A stretch of 64,000 bases of DNA, from the NCBI GenBank assembly GCA_022842325.1, contig JALHPU010000003.1, positions 124,001-188,000 on the forward strand. Reading direction: 5' to 3'. The position numbers and the translations under genes were made by a program. The notes under the pieces were generated by a model. That model did no database searches and was not told the origin of the DNA. It saw only the letters and a program-made list of their open reading frames with translations. How positions within the stretch are numbered: the first letter of the stretch is position 1; each line of letters opens with the position of its first letter. Source of the stretch: Sulfuritalea sp. (lineage in GTDB: Bacteria; Pseudomonadota; Gammaproteobacteria; Burkholderiales; Rhodocyclaceae). Positions 17,231 to 28,788 of this stretch are shown piece after piece.

Positions 17231-18985
17231 ATGGCCGAAATCGAAAAAACCTCCAACTTCATCCGCCATATCATCGATGCCGACCTCAGGGCCGGCAAGT
17301 ACGCCGCACGCCACTGGAGCGGCCGCCCCGGGCCGGCTGCAGAGCAAGGAGTCGGCGCCGGCGACACGGCGGCGATCCGCACCCGCTTCCCGCCGGAGCC
17401 CAACGGCTACCTGCATTTCGGCCATGCCAAGTCGATCTGCCTCAACTTCGGCCTCGCGCTCGATTACGCCGGCGCCTGCCACCTGCGCTTCGACGACACC
17501 AATCCGGAAAAGGAAGAACAGGAATACGTCGATTCCATCATCGACGCCGTGCATTGGCTGGGCTTCGACTGGAATGGAAATCAGTACTTCGCCTCCGACT
17601 ACTTCCAGTGGATGTACGACTTCGCCGAGAAGCTGATCGAAGCCGGCCATGCCTACGTCGATTCGCAGACCGCCGAGGAAATGCGCGCCAGCCGCGGCAC
17701 ATTGACCACAGCCGGCAACAATTCGCCCTACCGCGGGCGCACGCCGGCCGAGAACCTCGATCTGTTCCGCCGCATGAAGGCCGGCGAATTCGCCGACGGC
17801 ACGCACATCCTGCGCGCCAAGGTGGACATGAGCTCAGGCAACATCAACCTGCGCGACCCGGCGATCTATCGCATCCGCCACGCCACGCACCACGCCACCG
17901 GCGACACCTGGTGCATCTACCCGATGTACACCTACGCCCATCCGATCGAGGACGCGCTGGAGAACATCACGCATTCGATCTGCACCCTCGAGTTCGAGGA
18001 CCAGCGGCCCTTCTACGACTGGCTGCTGGCGCGGCTGGCCGAACTCGGCTGCGTGAATACGCCGTTGCCGCAGCAGATCGAGTTCGCCCGGCTCAACCTG
18101 TCCTACGTCGTGCTGTCCAAGCGCAAGCTGATCCAGCTGGTCGAGGAAAAGCACGTCGATGGCTGGGACGATCCGCGCCTGCCGACCCTGGTCGGCGCGC
18201 GCCGCCGCGGCTTCACGCCGGAGGCCTTCCGCCGCTTCAACGAAATGAACGGGGTGACCAAGTCCGATTCCTGGATCGACATCAGCGTGCTGGAAGAATG
18301 CCAGCGCGAACACCTCAACGAAACCGCGCAGCGCCGCATCGCGGTGCTCGATCCGGTGAAGCTGGTGATCGACAACTACCCGGAGGGACAGGAGGAGGAA
18401 TGCCTGGCCCCCAACCATCCGCAGAAGCCCGAATGGGGCAAGCGGCCGGTGCCGTTCTCACGAGAGCTGTGGATCGAGCGCGAGGACTTCATGGAAGTGC
18501 CGAGCAAGGGTTACTTCCGCCTGTTCCCCGGCAACACCGTGCGCCTGCGCTACGGTTTCGTCATCAAGTGCGGCGGCTGCGACAAGGATGCAAACGGCAA
18601 CATCACCGCGGTGCATTGCGAGTACATGCCGGATTCGAAATCCGGCACGCCGGGCTCTGACAGCTACAAGGTCAAGGGCAACATCCACTGGGTCTCGGCC
18701 AGGCACGCCTATGCCGCCGAGGTGCGCCTCTACGACCGCCTGTTCGCGGTCGAGGCGCCAGGCGCGGGCGGGCGCGACTTCATCGCCGACCTCAACCCGA
18801 GTTCGAAGATCGTGATCAGCGCCCAGCTCGAAGCGGCGCTGAAGCACGCCGCCGCCGAAGACCGCTTCCAGTTCGAGCGTCACGGCTATTTCGTCGCCGA
18901 CCGCGTCGATTCGCAACCCGGCGCGCCGGTGTTCAACCGCGCAGTGACGCTGAAGGACTCCTGGACCAAAGGCAAGCCGGCCTGA
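17231..18985 (+). CDS. glnS: glutaminyl-tRNA synthetase
   Basis: GlnS charges tRNA-Gln with glutamine. This 584-residue class I enzyme has the HIGH-type motif as HFGH in PNGYLHFGHAKS and the KMSKS-type loop as VLSKRKL. The anticodon-binding beta-barrels follow to the C-terminus. The ATG at 17231 matches the family N-terminus (AEIEKTSNFIRHIIDADL). Between residues about 25 and 49 it carries roughly 22 residues (rich in Gly, Ala, Pro; ending GVGAGDTAA) that are absent from E. coli GlnS as I remember it. The insertion coincides with one copy of the dispersed DNA motif. It sits before the HIGH loop, so the active site is probably tolerant of it. Confidence 0.97.
   Translation: MAEIEKTSNFIRHIIDADLRAGKYAARHWSGRPGPAAEQGVGAGDTAAIRTRFPPEPNGYLHFGHAKSICLNFGLALDYAGACHLRFDDTNPEKEEQEYVDSIIDAVHWLGFDWNGNQYFASDYFQWMYDFAEKLIEAGHAYVDSQTAEEMRASRGTLTTAGNNSPYRGRTPAENLDLFRRMKAGEFADGTHILRAKVDMSSGNINLRDPAIYRIRHATHHATGDTWCIYPMYTYAHPIEDALENITHSICTLEFEDQRPFYDWLLARLAELGCVNTPLPQQIEFARLNLSYVVLSKRKLIQLVEEKHVDGWDDPRLPTLVGARRRGFTPEAFRRFNEMNGVTKSDSWIDISVLEECQREHLNETAQRRIAVLDPVKLVIDNYPEGQEEECLAPNHPQKPEWGKRPVPFSRELWIEREDFMEVPSKGYFRLFPGNTVRLRYGFVIKCGGCDKDANGNITAVHCEYMPDSKSGTPGSDSYKVKGNIHWVSARHAYAAEVRLYDRLFAVEAPGAGGRDFIADLNPSSKIVISAQLEAALKHAAAEDRFQFERHGYFVADRVDSQPGAPVFNRAVTLKDSWTKGKPA
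17346..17369 (-). repeat. dispersed 24-bp motif, copy 3 (in glnS)
   Basis: On the plus strand this reads AAGGAGTCGGCGCCGGC then GACACGG. It is antisense-oriented relative to glnS, like most other genic copies, and lies in the extra N-terminal segment of GlnS. Confidence 0.65.
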
Positions 18986-19014
18986 GCTCGCGGCAGGCGC
19001 AAGCCGCGCCGCGA

Positions 19015-21834
19015 TCAGGGCGAATCGATGCCGATCAGGCGGCGAAAATCCGCCGCCGGCATCGGCCGGCCGAAATGAAAGCCCTGCACCAGATCGCACT
19101 TCATGGCGCGCAGCGCCTCGGCCACGGCTTCGGTCTCGACGCCCTCGGCCACGACATGCAAGCCGAGGCTGGCTGCCATCTGGATCACGGCACGCACGAT
19201 CGCCGCATCGTCCGGGTCGGTGACGATATCGCGCACGAAAGACTGGTCGATTTTCAGCTTGTCCACGGCAAAGCGCTTGAGGTAGGCGAGGCTGGAATAG
19301 CCGGTACCGAAATCGTCGATGGCCAGCCGCACACCCAGCGCCTGCAGGCGCCCCATGGTCGCCAGCACCTGGTCGGCATCGTCGACCAGGATCGACTCGG
19401 TGAGTTCCAGTTCCAGGCCTGAGGCGCGTGCGCCGGAGGCGGCCAGGGCGCGCAATACGGTTTCCTCGACGTCGCCGCGACGAAACTGGATCGACGAAAT
19501 ATTCACCGACAGGCGAAAATCCGCACGGCCCGCCGCCTGCCAGGAGGCGAGTTCGCGGCAGGCTTCCTGCAATACCCATTCGCCCAGCGGCACGATCAGG
19601 CCGCTATGCTCCGCCGCGGCGATGAACTGGTCGGGTGCGACCAGGCCCTGATCGCGGCTGTGCCAGCGCAGCAGGGCCTCGCCAGCGACCACGCGGCCGC
19701 TGGCCAGAGCGACCAGCGGCTGGTAGTAGAGCTCGAACTCGCCATGCTCCAGCGCGCGCCTCAGGCGCGCATGGAGATCCAGCCTTTCCTGCGCGGCGGC
19801 GTTCATGCTCCGGGTATAGAAGCGGAAGGCGTTGCGCCCGGCTTCCTTGGCGTGGTACATCGCGGTGTCGGCCTTCTTCAGCAGTTCATCGAAGTCCGCG
19901 CCGTCCTCGGGATACACGGCGATGCCCACCGAGGCCGAGATCTTCGCCTCGTGCATCTCGATGTGAAAGGCTTCGCCCAGCACCGTCATGATCTTGGCCG
20001 CGATCTGCGCCGGCACCTCGGAATTCTGCAAGTCGGTCAGCACCACCAGGAATTCGTCGCCGCCATGGCGGCTGACCGTGTCGGAGTCGCGCACGGTGGC
20101 CAGCAGGCGCTGCGCGGCATCGCGCAGCAGCACGTCGCCGACCGGATGGCCGAAGGAATCATTGACCGCCTTGAAGCGGTCGAGATCGACGAACAGCAGG
20201 GCGACCTTGCGCCCGGTGCGCTCGCCGTGCACCATCGCCTGCTGCATGCGATCCTTCAGCAGCAGGCGGTTGGGCAGCCCGGTCAGCGGATCGTGATGGG
20301 CGAGAAACGCGATCCTCGCCTCGACCGCCTTGCGTTCGCTGATGTCGGAAAAAATTCCGACAAAATGCGAAATCGCCCCCTTCTCGTCGCGCACCGACGA
20401 GATGCCCAGCCACTCGGGAAAGACTTCCCCGTTGCGCCGCCGGTTCCAGATTTCCCCCTGCCAGTAGCCGCTGCCCAGCATCGCGCACCACATGTCGTCG
20501 AAAAACTCGCGGCCGTGTCGTCCCGATGCCAGCATGCTGGCGTTGCGGCCGACGGCTTCGGCCGCGGAATAGCCGGTGATCACCGTGAATGCCTGATTCA
20601 CCGAGATCATGACGCCTTGGGCGTCGGTGATCATGATCGCCTCGCCGCTGCTCTCGAACACCTTGGCCGCCAGCCGCAGTTGCTCTTCGGCGTGCCGCTG
20701 CCGGGTGTTGTCGCGCGTGGTGCCCTCCACGCCGACCACATTGCCGGCCGCATCGGTGATGAAGTGCGCCGTGGTGAGCACCCAGAGTTCGCGACCATCC
20801 TTGTGCCGCAGGCGCGACTCGCCACCGACGATATGGCCGCCGTTGGCCCGCATGCGCGCCAGAAACTCGTCGCGATCGGCTTGCGAACAGTAGAAGTCGG
20901 CCAGTTTGCGGCCCAGCATCTCCTCTGCCGTATAGCCCAGGAGTTGCTCGACCGAGCGCGAGGCGCGGACGATGACGCCCGATGCGTCCGTGCGGTAATA
21001 GGTATCCTGCAGGTCGTCGAGAATTCCGCGCAGTTCGCGTTCCGATTCGGCCACGGCGCACTGCGCTTCGATGATCGGCGTCAGGTCGGTGATGAAACCG
21101 AAGGAGCCGACCACTTCGCCCTGCTCGTTGCGATGGGTCGAGTTGTTGAGCAGGATGGGAAAGGTCGTACCGTCCTTGCGCCGGGCGATCAACTGGTAGC
21201 GGCGCCGGTCGGTGGTGTCGATGCGCTGCATCTGCGCGATCAGTTCGGCGCGGCTTTGCTCGGTGATGAAATCGATCGGGGTCCGCCCCAGCCACTCCTC
21301 GCGCGGATAGCCGAACAGCTCGCACAGGCGGTCATTAACCTCGATGAAGCGGCGCTGCGGGTCCATCGCGAAATAGCCGTCGATGGCGCTGTCGATCACG
21401 TGGCGGTAGTAGCGTTCGCCATCGCGCAGCGCGGCCTCGACCTTTCGCGAGGCCGACATGTCGCGGAAAATCGCGACCTGCAACAGATCGTCGCCATCGC
21501 GCACCTGGCAGACGCGCGCCTCGACCGGGAGCGTGTGACCGTCGCGGCAGCGGTACTCGGTGTCGAGCACCTGCACCTGTCCGGTCAGCGCCGCGCTCCA
21601 GGTGCGCCACGCCTCCGCGCCGGAAAAGGCGATCTCCCAGAGCTGCCGTTCGAGGATCTCTGCGCGCGTATAGCCCAGCATCTCGATTGCGCGGTCATTG
21701 ACCTGGACCAGGGCGCCGCTGACCGCATCCGCCAGCATGACGCCATCGCCGCTGCGGTCGAGAACATCGCCGAGCACCCTATGCCGGCGGGCTTCGCCAC
21801 TGTCCTCGCGGGCCACGGCTAGTCCCCGGCCCAA
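19015..21834 (-). CDS. multi-PAS GGDEF-EAL c-di-GMP signalling protein
   Basis: This protein of about 939 residues has four tandem PAS domains at roughly 25-135, 140-262, 270-385 and 390-505. A GGDEF domain follows (RHGGDEFLVVL near 588), then an EAL domain (GEALLRW near 719, with ELTESILVDD and DDFGTGYSSLAYL further on). Both catalytic signatures are intact, so it may both make and break c-di-GMP, with the PAS array as the sensory input. No membrane segment or signal peptide is evident. The start is uncertain: the longest frame begins at a TTG at 21834, and a GTG at 21816 is an alternative. It converges on glnS and is divergent from fbp. Confidence 0.93.
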   Translation of the reverse strand: MGRGLAVAREDSGEARRHRVLGDVLDRSGDGVMLADAVSGALVQVNDRAIEMLGYTRAEILERQLWEIAFSGAEAWRTWSAALTGQVQVLDTEYRCRDGHTLPVEARVCQVRDGDDLLQVAIFRDMSASRKVEAALRDGERYYRHVIDSAIDGYFAMDPQRRFIEVNDRLCELFGYPREEWLGRTPIDFITEQSRAELIAQMQRIDTTDRRRYQLIARRKDGTTFPILLNNSTHRNEQGEVVGSFGFITDLTPIIEAQCAVAESERELRGILDDLQDTYYRTDASGVIVRASRSVEQLLGYTAEEMLGRKLADFYCSQADRDEFLARMRANGGHIVGGESRLRHKDGRELWVLTTAHFITDAAGNVVGVEGTTRDNTRQRHAEEQLRLAAKVFESSGEAIMITDAQGVMISVNQAFTVITGYSAAEAVGRNASMLASGRHGREFFDDMWCAMLGSGYWQGEIWNRRRNGEVFPEWLGISSVRDEKGAISHFVGIFSDISERKAVEARIAFLAHHDPLTGLPNRLLLKDRMQQAMVHGERTGRKVALLFVDLDRFKAVNDSFGHPVGDVLLRDAAQRLLATVRDSDTVSRHGGDEFLVVLTDLQNSEVPAQIAAKIMTVLGEAFHIEMHEAKISASVGIAVYPEDGADFDELLKKADTAMYHAKEAGRNAFRFYTRSMNAAAQERLDLHARLRRALEHGEFELYYQPLVALASGRVVAGEALLRWHSRDQGLVAPDQFIAAAEHSGLIVPLGEWVLQEACRELASWQAAGRADFRLSVNISSIQFRRGDVEETVLRALAASGARASGLELELTESILVDDADQVLATMGRLQALGVRLAIDDFGTGYSSLAYLKRFAVDKLKIDQSFVRDIVTDPDDAAIVRAVIQMAASLGLHVVAEGVETEAVAEALRAMKCDLVQGFHFGRPMPAADFRRLIGIDSP

Positions 21835-22058
21835 TCGCGCATCTGCCGTGCCGCCGGGCGGGCGCCATGCGGCGCGCAGCGACGGCTCGCCGCGCAGGCC
21901 ACGGCAATGCTGAAAATGGTTTGCAAGGGACGTCGATTCACCCGATCAACCTGCGCTGGAAATCGCTGCTCAAAACTCCAGTATAGCTGCCTATCATCAA
22001 CGCTTCGCCCTGCCCTGCCGCGTTCGCCGGCGCAGCCCAGGAAGGCCTTGGCGGGTTC

Positions 22059-22064
22059 TATAAT
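22059..22064 (+). promoter_or_regulatory. putative -10 element for fbp
   Basis: A perfect TATAAT lies 35 bases before the fbp start. No convincing -35 element is found at 16-18 bases upstream (the spacing falls on a CCCAGG-like sequence), so an activator-dependent promoter is possible. The rest of the intergenic region (21835-22058) shows nothing else I can name. Confidence 0.45.
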
Positions 22065-22098
22065 CACGCACTCCCTAATCCATCGGCTGTGATCAACC

Positions 22099-23097
22099 AT
22101 GCGCCACATGACGCTTTCCCGCTTCCTGATCGAGGAGCAACGCGACAAGAATGTCATCTCCCCCGACTTGCGGCTGCTGATCGAAGTTGTTTCGCGCGCC
22201 TGCAAGGCAATTTCCATCGCCATCGGCAAGGGCGGCCTGGCCGGCGTGCTCGGCAGCGCGGGCAGCGACAACGTGCAGGGCGAGGTGCAGAAGAAACTGG
22301 ACGTGATTTCGAACGAAATCCTGCTCGACGCCAACGAATGGGGCGGCCACCTGGCCGGCATGGCCTCCGAGGAAATGGAACTGCCCCACGCGATTCCCAA
22401 CCGCTACCCGAAAGGCGAATACCTGCTGCTGTTCGATCCGCTCGACGGCTCCTCGAACATCGACGTCAATGTTTCGGTCGGCACCATCTTCTCCGTGCTG
22501 CAATGCCCCGAAGGCATGGATCCGACCGAGCAGGCCTTCCTCCAGCCCGGCACGCGCCAGGTCTGTGCCGGCTATGCCGTGTATGGACCGACCACGCTGC
22601 TGGTGCTGACCCTGGGCGATGGCGTCAATGTCTTCACGCTGGACCGCGAATTCGGCCGCTTCGTGCTGACCCAGAGCGATGTCAGGATCCCCGAGGAAAC
22701 CCGCGAGTTCGCCATCAATGCCTCGAACGCGCGCTACTGGGATGCGCCGGTCAAGCGCTATGTCGATGAACTGCTGGCAGGCTCGGACGGTCCGCGCGGA
22801 CAGGACTTCAACATGCGCTGGGTAGCCTCGATGGTGGCCGACGTGCATCGCATCCTCAGCCGCGGCGGCATTTTCATGTATCCGATCGACAGCAAGGCGC
22901 GCGCCCAGGGCGGCAAGCTGCGGCTGATGTACGAAGCCAATCCGATGGCCTTCATCGTCGAACAGGCGGGCGGCGCGGCGACCGACGGCGAGCGCCGCAT
23001 CCTCGACATCCAGCCGGAAAAACTGCATCAACGGGTGCCGGTGATCCTCGGCTCGAAGCGCGAAGTCGAGCGCGTCACGCACTACCACGCCGCATAA
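22099..23097 (+). CDS. fbp: class I fructose-1,6-bisphosphatase
   Basis: This 332-residue cytoplasmic enzyme hydrolyses fructose 1,6-bisphosphate to fructose 6-phosphate in gluconeogenesis (and in the Calvin cycle where present). Visible signatures are the metal site [16 protein letters not shown] near residues 110-125, the acidic EEME pair before it, and the substrate loop [12 protein letters not shown] with [20 protein letters not shown] near the C-terminus. The ATG at 22099 is used; a second ATG at 22108 is possible. It is a single gene facing the aldolase, with 8 bases between the convergent stops. Whether it also serves carbon fixation cannot be told here, since no RuBisCO genes are present. 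Confidence 0.97.
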   Translation: MRHMTLSRFLIEEQRDKNVISPDLRLLIEVVSRACKAISIAIGKGGLAGVLGSAGSDNVQGEVQKKLDVISNEILLDANEWGGHLAGMASEEMELPHAIPNRYPKGEYLLLFDPLDGSSNIDVNVSVGTIFSVLQCPEGMDPTEQAFLQPGTRQVCAGYAVYGPTTLLVLTLGDGVNVFTLDREFGRFVLTQSDVRIPEETREFAINASNARYWDAPVKRYVDELLAGSDGPRGQDFNMRWVASMVADVHRILSRGGIFMYPIDSKARAQGGKLRLMYEANPMAFIVEQAGGAATDGERRILDIQPEKLHQRVPVILGSKREVERVTHYHAA

Positions 23098-23105
23098 GGC
23101 GGGTA

Positions 23106-23750
23106 CTAGTCCTGCTGCCCGTAGCCGGCGAACTTCGCCAGCACGCGCTGCATCTCGTCCATGGCGAGTAGCTGCGGCGCACCCAGTTGCAGCACGCGCC
23201 AGTACTGCTCGCACAGCGTTTCGAGTTCCACGGCCAGCGCCAGTGCCTGATCGCAGTCGCGGCCGAACACCACCATGCCGTGATGCGCCATCAGGCAGGC
23301 GCAGCGATCGTCGAGCGCGGCGATGATGGCATCGGACAATTGCTGGGTACCGAAGGTGGCATAGGCCGCGCAGCGCACGTCGACGCCGCCGAAGCGCGCC
23401 ACCATGTAATGGAAGGCCGGCACGCCCTGCTGCTGGCAAGCCAGCGCGGTGGCGAACGGCGAATGCGTATGAACGACCGCGCCCGCATCGGGCCGTGCTG
23501 CATAGATATCGCGGTGGAAACGCCACTCCGACGAAGGTTTGCGGTCACCGCTCGCCGTGCCGTCAGCGCCGACTTTGACCATGTCCGTCGCAGTGCATGC
23601 GTCATAGGCCATGCCGGTCGGGGTGATCATGAAACCGCCGTCGCAGCGCGCACTGACGTTGCCGGCGCTGCCGCGATTGATGCCCGAGGCATTCATCGCG
23701 CGCGCCGTGGCCAGCACTTTTCCAGCGAGATCGATATCGACCGCGCTCAT
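23106..23750 (-). CDS. class II aldolase (likely 5-deoxyribulose-1-phosphate aldolase type)
   Basis: This 214-residue class II aldolase/adducin family protein has GNVSARCDGGFMITPTG near the N-terminus, the phosphate/zinc loop KPSSEWRFH, the zinc histidines in VVHTHSPFATA, and the third in MAHHGMVVFG. Its partner upstream is mtnA, and the two overlap as ATGA. This pairing is known from the DHAP shunt, where MtnA and a FucA-like aldolase (Ald2) convert 5-deoxyribose- or methylthioribose-phosphate into DHAP and an aldehyde. Alternative functions are fuculose-phosphate aldolase or MtnB dehydratase. The KPSSEW motif favours the aldolase. The start at 23750 was chosen for the coupling; 23759 is possible. 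Confidence 0.82.
   Translation of the reverse strand: MSAVDIDLAGKVLATARAMNASGINRGSAGNVSARCDGGFMITPTGMAYDACTATDMVKVGADGTASGDRKPSSEWRFHRDIYAARPDAGAVVHTHSPFATALACQQQGVPAFHYMVARFGGVDVRCAAYATFGTQQLSDAIIAALDDRCACLMAHHGMVVFGRDCDQALALAVELETLCEQYWRVLQLGAPQLLAMDEMQRVLAKFAGYGQQD
23555..23578 (+). repeat. dispersed 24-bp motif, copy 4 (in the aldolase gene)
   Basis: CCGTGCCGTC followed by AGCGCCGACTTTGA, antisense to the gene. The sense reading encodes KVGADGT. Confidence 0.6.
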
Positions 23751-24843
23751 GGCCGCCACTGCGCCAGCGCATCCGCGGCGGCGATGCCGCGCTCGGAAAT
23801 GATGCCGCTGATCAGCGCCGCCGGCGTCACGTCGAAGGCCGGGTTGGCGACCGGCACGGCGCCCGCGCCGAGTTCTTCAGCAGCGCGCTCCTCGATCGGG
23901 ATCTGCGCGCCCGATGCGCAAGCGAAATCGATGGTCGACAGCGGCGCCGCCACATAGAACGGCACGCCATGCGCACGGGCGGCAAGCGCCTTGAGATAGG
24001 TGCCGACCTTGTTCGCCGTATCGCCGTTGGCTGCAATGCGGTCGGCGCCGACGATCACCAGATCGACCTTGCCCTGCATCAGCAGCAGGCCGGCGGCATT
24101 GTCGGCAATCAGGGTGTGCGGCACGCCGGCTTCGGCGAGTTCCCAGGCGGTCAGCAGGCCCTGGTTGCGCGGTCGTGTTTCGGAGACCCAGACATGCACC
24201 GGCAGGCCCGCGGCATGCGCGGCATACACCGGCGCCAGGGCGGTGCCGTACTCCACCGTAGCAAGGCGGCCGGCATTGCAGTGGGTCATGACGTTGACTG
24301 CGCCAATGTCACAGCCGGTGCGCACCCCCTCCCGACCTCCCCCGCCCGGCGGGGGAGGCGATGAAGTCAGCCCTTCCTGCGGAAGGGGATGCTTTGATCG
24401 GGTCTTCGCTTCGCGGATGCGCTCGATCAGCGGCAATCCATGACTTCCTATCGCCGCGTTGGCAGCCTTGTCTTCAGCCGCGATGGCGCGGGCCTCTGTC
24501 CAGGCAATATCGCGCCGTGTCGCCGGCGCCGACTTCTGCAGCACGCGCCGCATGCGTGCCAGCGCCCAGTGCAGATTGACGGCAGTCGGGCGGGTTGCGG
24601 CCAAGGTTTCGATCACGCTGTCGAGACGCACATCGCCGCAATCCTCGGCGAGGCCGAGCGCCACGCCGTAGGCAGCGGTGGCGCCGATCAGCGGCGCGCC
24701 GCGCACCTGCATGACGCGAATGGCATGGGCGGCATCTTCCAGCGAAGTGAGGCGCAGCATCACGGCTACGCGCGGCAAACGGGTCTGGTCGAGGATGAGG
24801 ATGGACTGGCCATCCTCTTTCAGCGTCGGATGCTGCTCCCGGC

Positions 24844-24847
<4 letters not shown>
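23747..24847 (-). CDS. mtnA: methylthioribose-1-phosphate isomerase
   Basis: MtnA isomerises methylthioribose 1-phosphate (or 5-deoxyribose 1-phosphate) to the ribulose form. Family signatures present are [39 protein letters not shown] with the catalytic Cys, and [19 protein letters not shown] with the catalytic Asp. A stretch of about 30 residues near 147-177 (a proline/glycine-rich run containing SPPPPGGGG) interrupts the conserved segment before THCNAG. It is encoded by a hairpin repeat at 24323-24392 that keeps the frame open. No ATG fits the family N-terminus. The TTG at 24847 overlaps the secA stop and gives about 25 residues before the conserved LDQTRLP; another TTG at 24892 is possible. 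Expression is probably coupled to secA. Confidence 0.9.
24323..24392. repeat. GC-rich double-hairpin repeat inserted in mtnA
   Basis: The stem CCTCCCCCGCC / GGCGGGGGAGG at 24336-24358 is followed by a second stem (CCCTTCC-TGC-GGAAGGGG) at about 24371-24388. The same C/G-run hairpin type occurs near 33.23 kb and 47.07 kb. The element is translated in frame inside MtnA without a stop codon. Confidence 0.75.
24515..24538 (+). repeat. dispersed 24-bp motif, copy 5 (in mtnA)
   Basis: CCGTGTCGCC followed by GGCGCCGACTTCTG, antisense to mtnA. The sense reading falls in a different frame from most copies (KSAPAT). Confidence 0.65.
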
Positions 24848-27570
<2,723 letters not shown>

Positions 27571-27587
27571 TTTTTACCAATCAGAAA

Positions 27588-27646
27588 CCGGCTTCAGAGC
27601 AAGCTAATGCCCGCGCAAGCGGGCGTTATGCTGGAATTGAAGCCGG
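27588..27646 (-). promoter_or_regulatory. structured secA 5' leader (nested hairpin)
   Basis: Nine complementary bases (CCGGCTTCA at 27588-27596 and TGAAGCCGG at 27638-27646) enclose an inner hairpin GCCCGC-GCAA-GCGGGC type at 27609-27624. The end nearest the gene lies 17 bases upstream of the secA ATG, so the fold could influence ribosome access. There is no terminator-like T-run. It is not a SecM homologue because no ORF with an arrest motif lies here. Function is inferred only. Confidence 0.4.
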
Positions 27647-27668
27647 ATATCATGGGGTACGCGGTCGC

Positions 27669-27701
27669 AAATCGACCGGGAAAAGCCAAAGGTCGATTTT
27701 A
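27669..27701 (-). promoter_or_regulatory. putative extended -10 and start-proximal hairpin of secA
   Basis: On the minus strand TGC-TAAAAT (TAAAAT at 27696-27701) resembles an extended -10 element. It is followed by a nine-base inverted repeat, AAATCGACC ... GGTCGATTT (27669-27700), that would form the first hairpin of the leader. No clear -35 element is seen. Confidence 0.35.
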
Positions 27702-27707
27702 GCATGC

Positions 27708-27724
27708 GGGGAGCCGCTGGCTCC
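27708..27724 (-). terminator. hairpin after the M23 peptidase gene
   Basis: A perfect stem GGGAGCC-AGC-GGCTCCC begins 14 bases past the stop of the peptidase gene. The bases that follow are not T-rich, so intrinsic termination would be weak. It may instead limit read-through into secA or protect the transcript 3' end. Confidence 0.4.
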
Positions 27725-27737
27725 CACGCGACATGCT

Positions 27738-28700
27738 TCAGTGCTTGGCGGCGGACGTATTCCTGGTCAGCGATCCGGGTGCATTCTGCGCCATGCGCAG
27801 GAAACGGTCCGGGTTCTGCGCCAGGCCGCGGATGCGCACCTCAAAATGCAGATGCGGCCCCGTGGAACGCCCGGTGGAACCCACTTCCGCGACCTTCTGG
27901 CCGCGCTTGACCAGTTGCCCCGGCTTGACCAGAATCTTCGACGCATGGGCATAGCGCGTGATGAGTTCCTTGCCGTGATCGATTTCCACCAGATTGCCAT
28001 ATTGGGGATGGCGCTCGGCGCTGATCACGACGCCGGCGGCGGCAGCACGAATCGTGGTGCCCGGGGTCGCGACAAAATCCACGCCCTCGTGCATGGCGCG
28101 CTCTCCGGTAAAGGGATCGACCCGCCAGCCGTAGGTCGAGGCGTTCCACTGCGCCTCTACCGGCAGACTGGTGGGCAACAGGCTCTTCCTGATACGGTCT
28201 TCCAGCATCTGCGACTCGATCATGGAAATCGCATCGGATTTCGCTTCGACCTGATTCGCCAGCGTATCCACCGCCCGCTGAAGGTCGGTTGACGACATCG
28301 CCGCCGGCAACAGCAGGGGGCCGCCGCGGCCGTCGGGTTTTGCGTCGAACGCCCTGAGTTCCTGGGGCTTGACCCCGGCCATGCCGGCAAGCCGTTCACC
28401 AATGGTATCGAGACGCAGCAGCTGGGCCTGCATTTCGCCCAGCTTGACCGCCATGGCATTCAGATTCCCGCGGACGAAATCCTTCGATCGCTGGGCTTCT
28501 TCCGCATTCACCGTACGCAACAGGTCCTGCAGGAAAGGCAAACGAATTTCCGCCGCATGACGGACCGTAACATAGGAAAACAGCGAGGACAGCACCACGA
28601 CCGAGGCAAACAAGGCGGCCGCGAACATGAATGCGTGGCGCCAGGTCAGCGTAATGCTTCTTGCGGTTGCCAGCCGGTCCGAGACGAGAATAATATGCAT
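27738..28700 (-). CDS. M23-family peptidoglycan metallopeptidase, membrane-anchored
   Basis: This 320-residue protein has an N-terminal membrane anchor (residues about 22-45, FMFAAALFASVVVLSSLFSYV), then a helical/coiled-coil region to about 150. A C-terminal lysostaphin-like M23 domain follows, with HEGVDFVATPGTTIRAAA (first zinc ligands HxxxD), YGNLVEIDHGKELITRYAHAS and GRSTGPHLHFEVR (HxH). All three zinc ligands appear intact, so it may be an active endopeptidase or an activator such as the NlpD class. It sits between lpxC and secA, where gammaproteobacteria have secM, and next to the division cluster, which fits a role in envelope remodelling. Confidence 0.93.
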   Translation of the reverse strand: MHIILVSDRLATARSITLTWRHAFMFAAALFASVVVLSSLFSYVTVRHAAEIRLPFLQDLLRTVNAEEAQRSKDFVRGNLNAMAVKLGEMQAQLLRLDTIGERLAGMAGVKPQELRAFDAKPDGRGGPLLLPAAMSSTDLQRAVDTLANQVEAKSDAISMIESQMLEDRIRKSLLPTSLPVEAQWNASTYGWRVDPFTGERAMHEGVDFVATPGTTIRAAAAGVVISAERHPQYGNLVEIDHGKELITRYAHASKILVKPGQLVKRGQKVAEVGSTGRSTGPHLHFEVRIRGLAQNPDRFLRMAQNAPGSLTRNTSAAKH

Positions 28701-28788
28701 CCCTTCCCTCCCTTCAGGTTCGATTCAGTGATGGTCGGTCGTCGTGCCGAGAATACCGACGCCAGCCTGCACTGAATTCCAATTTTCG

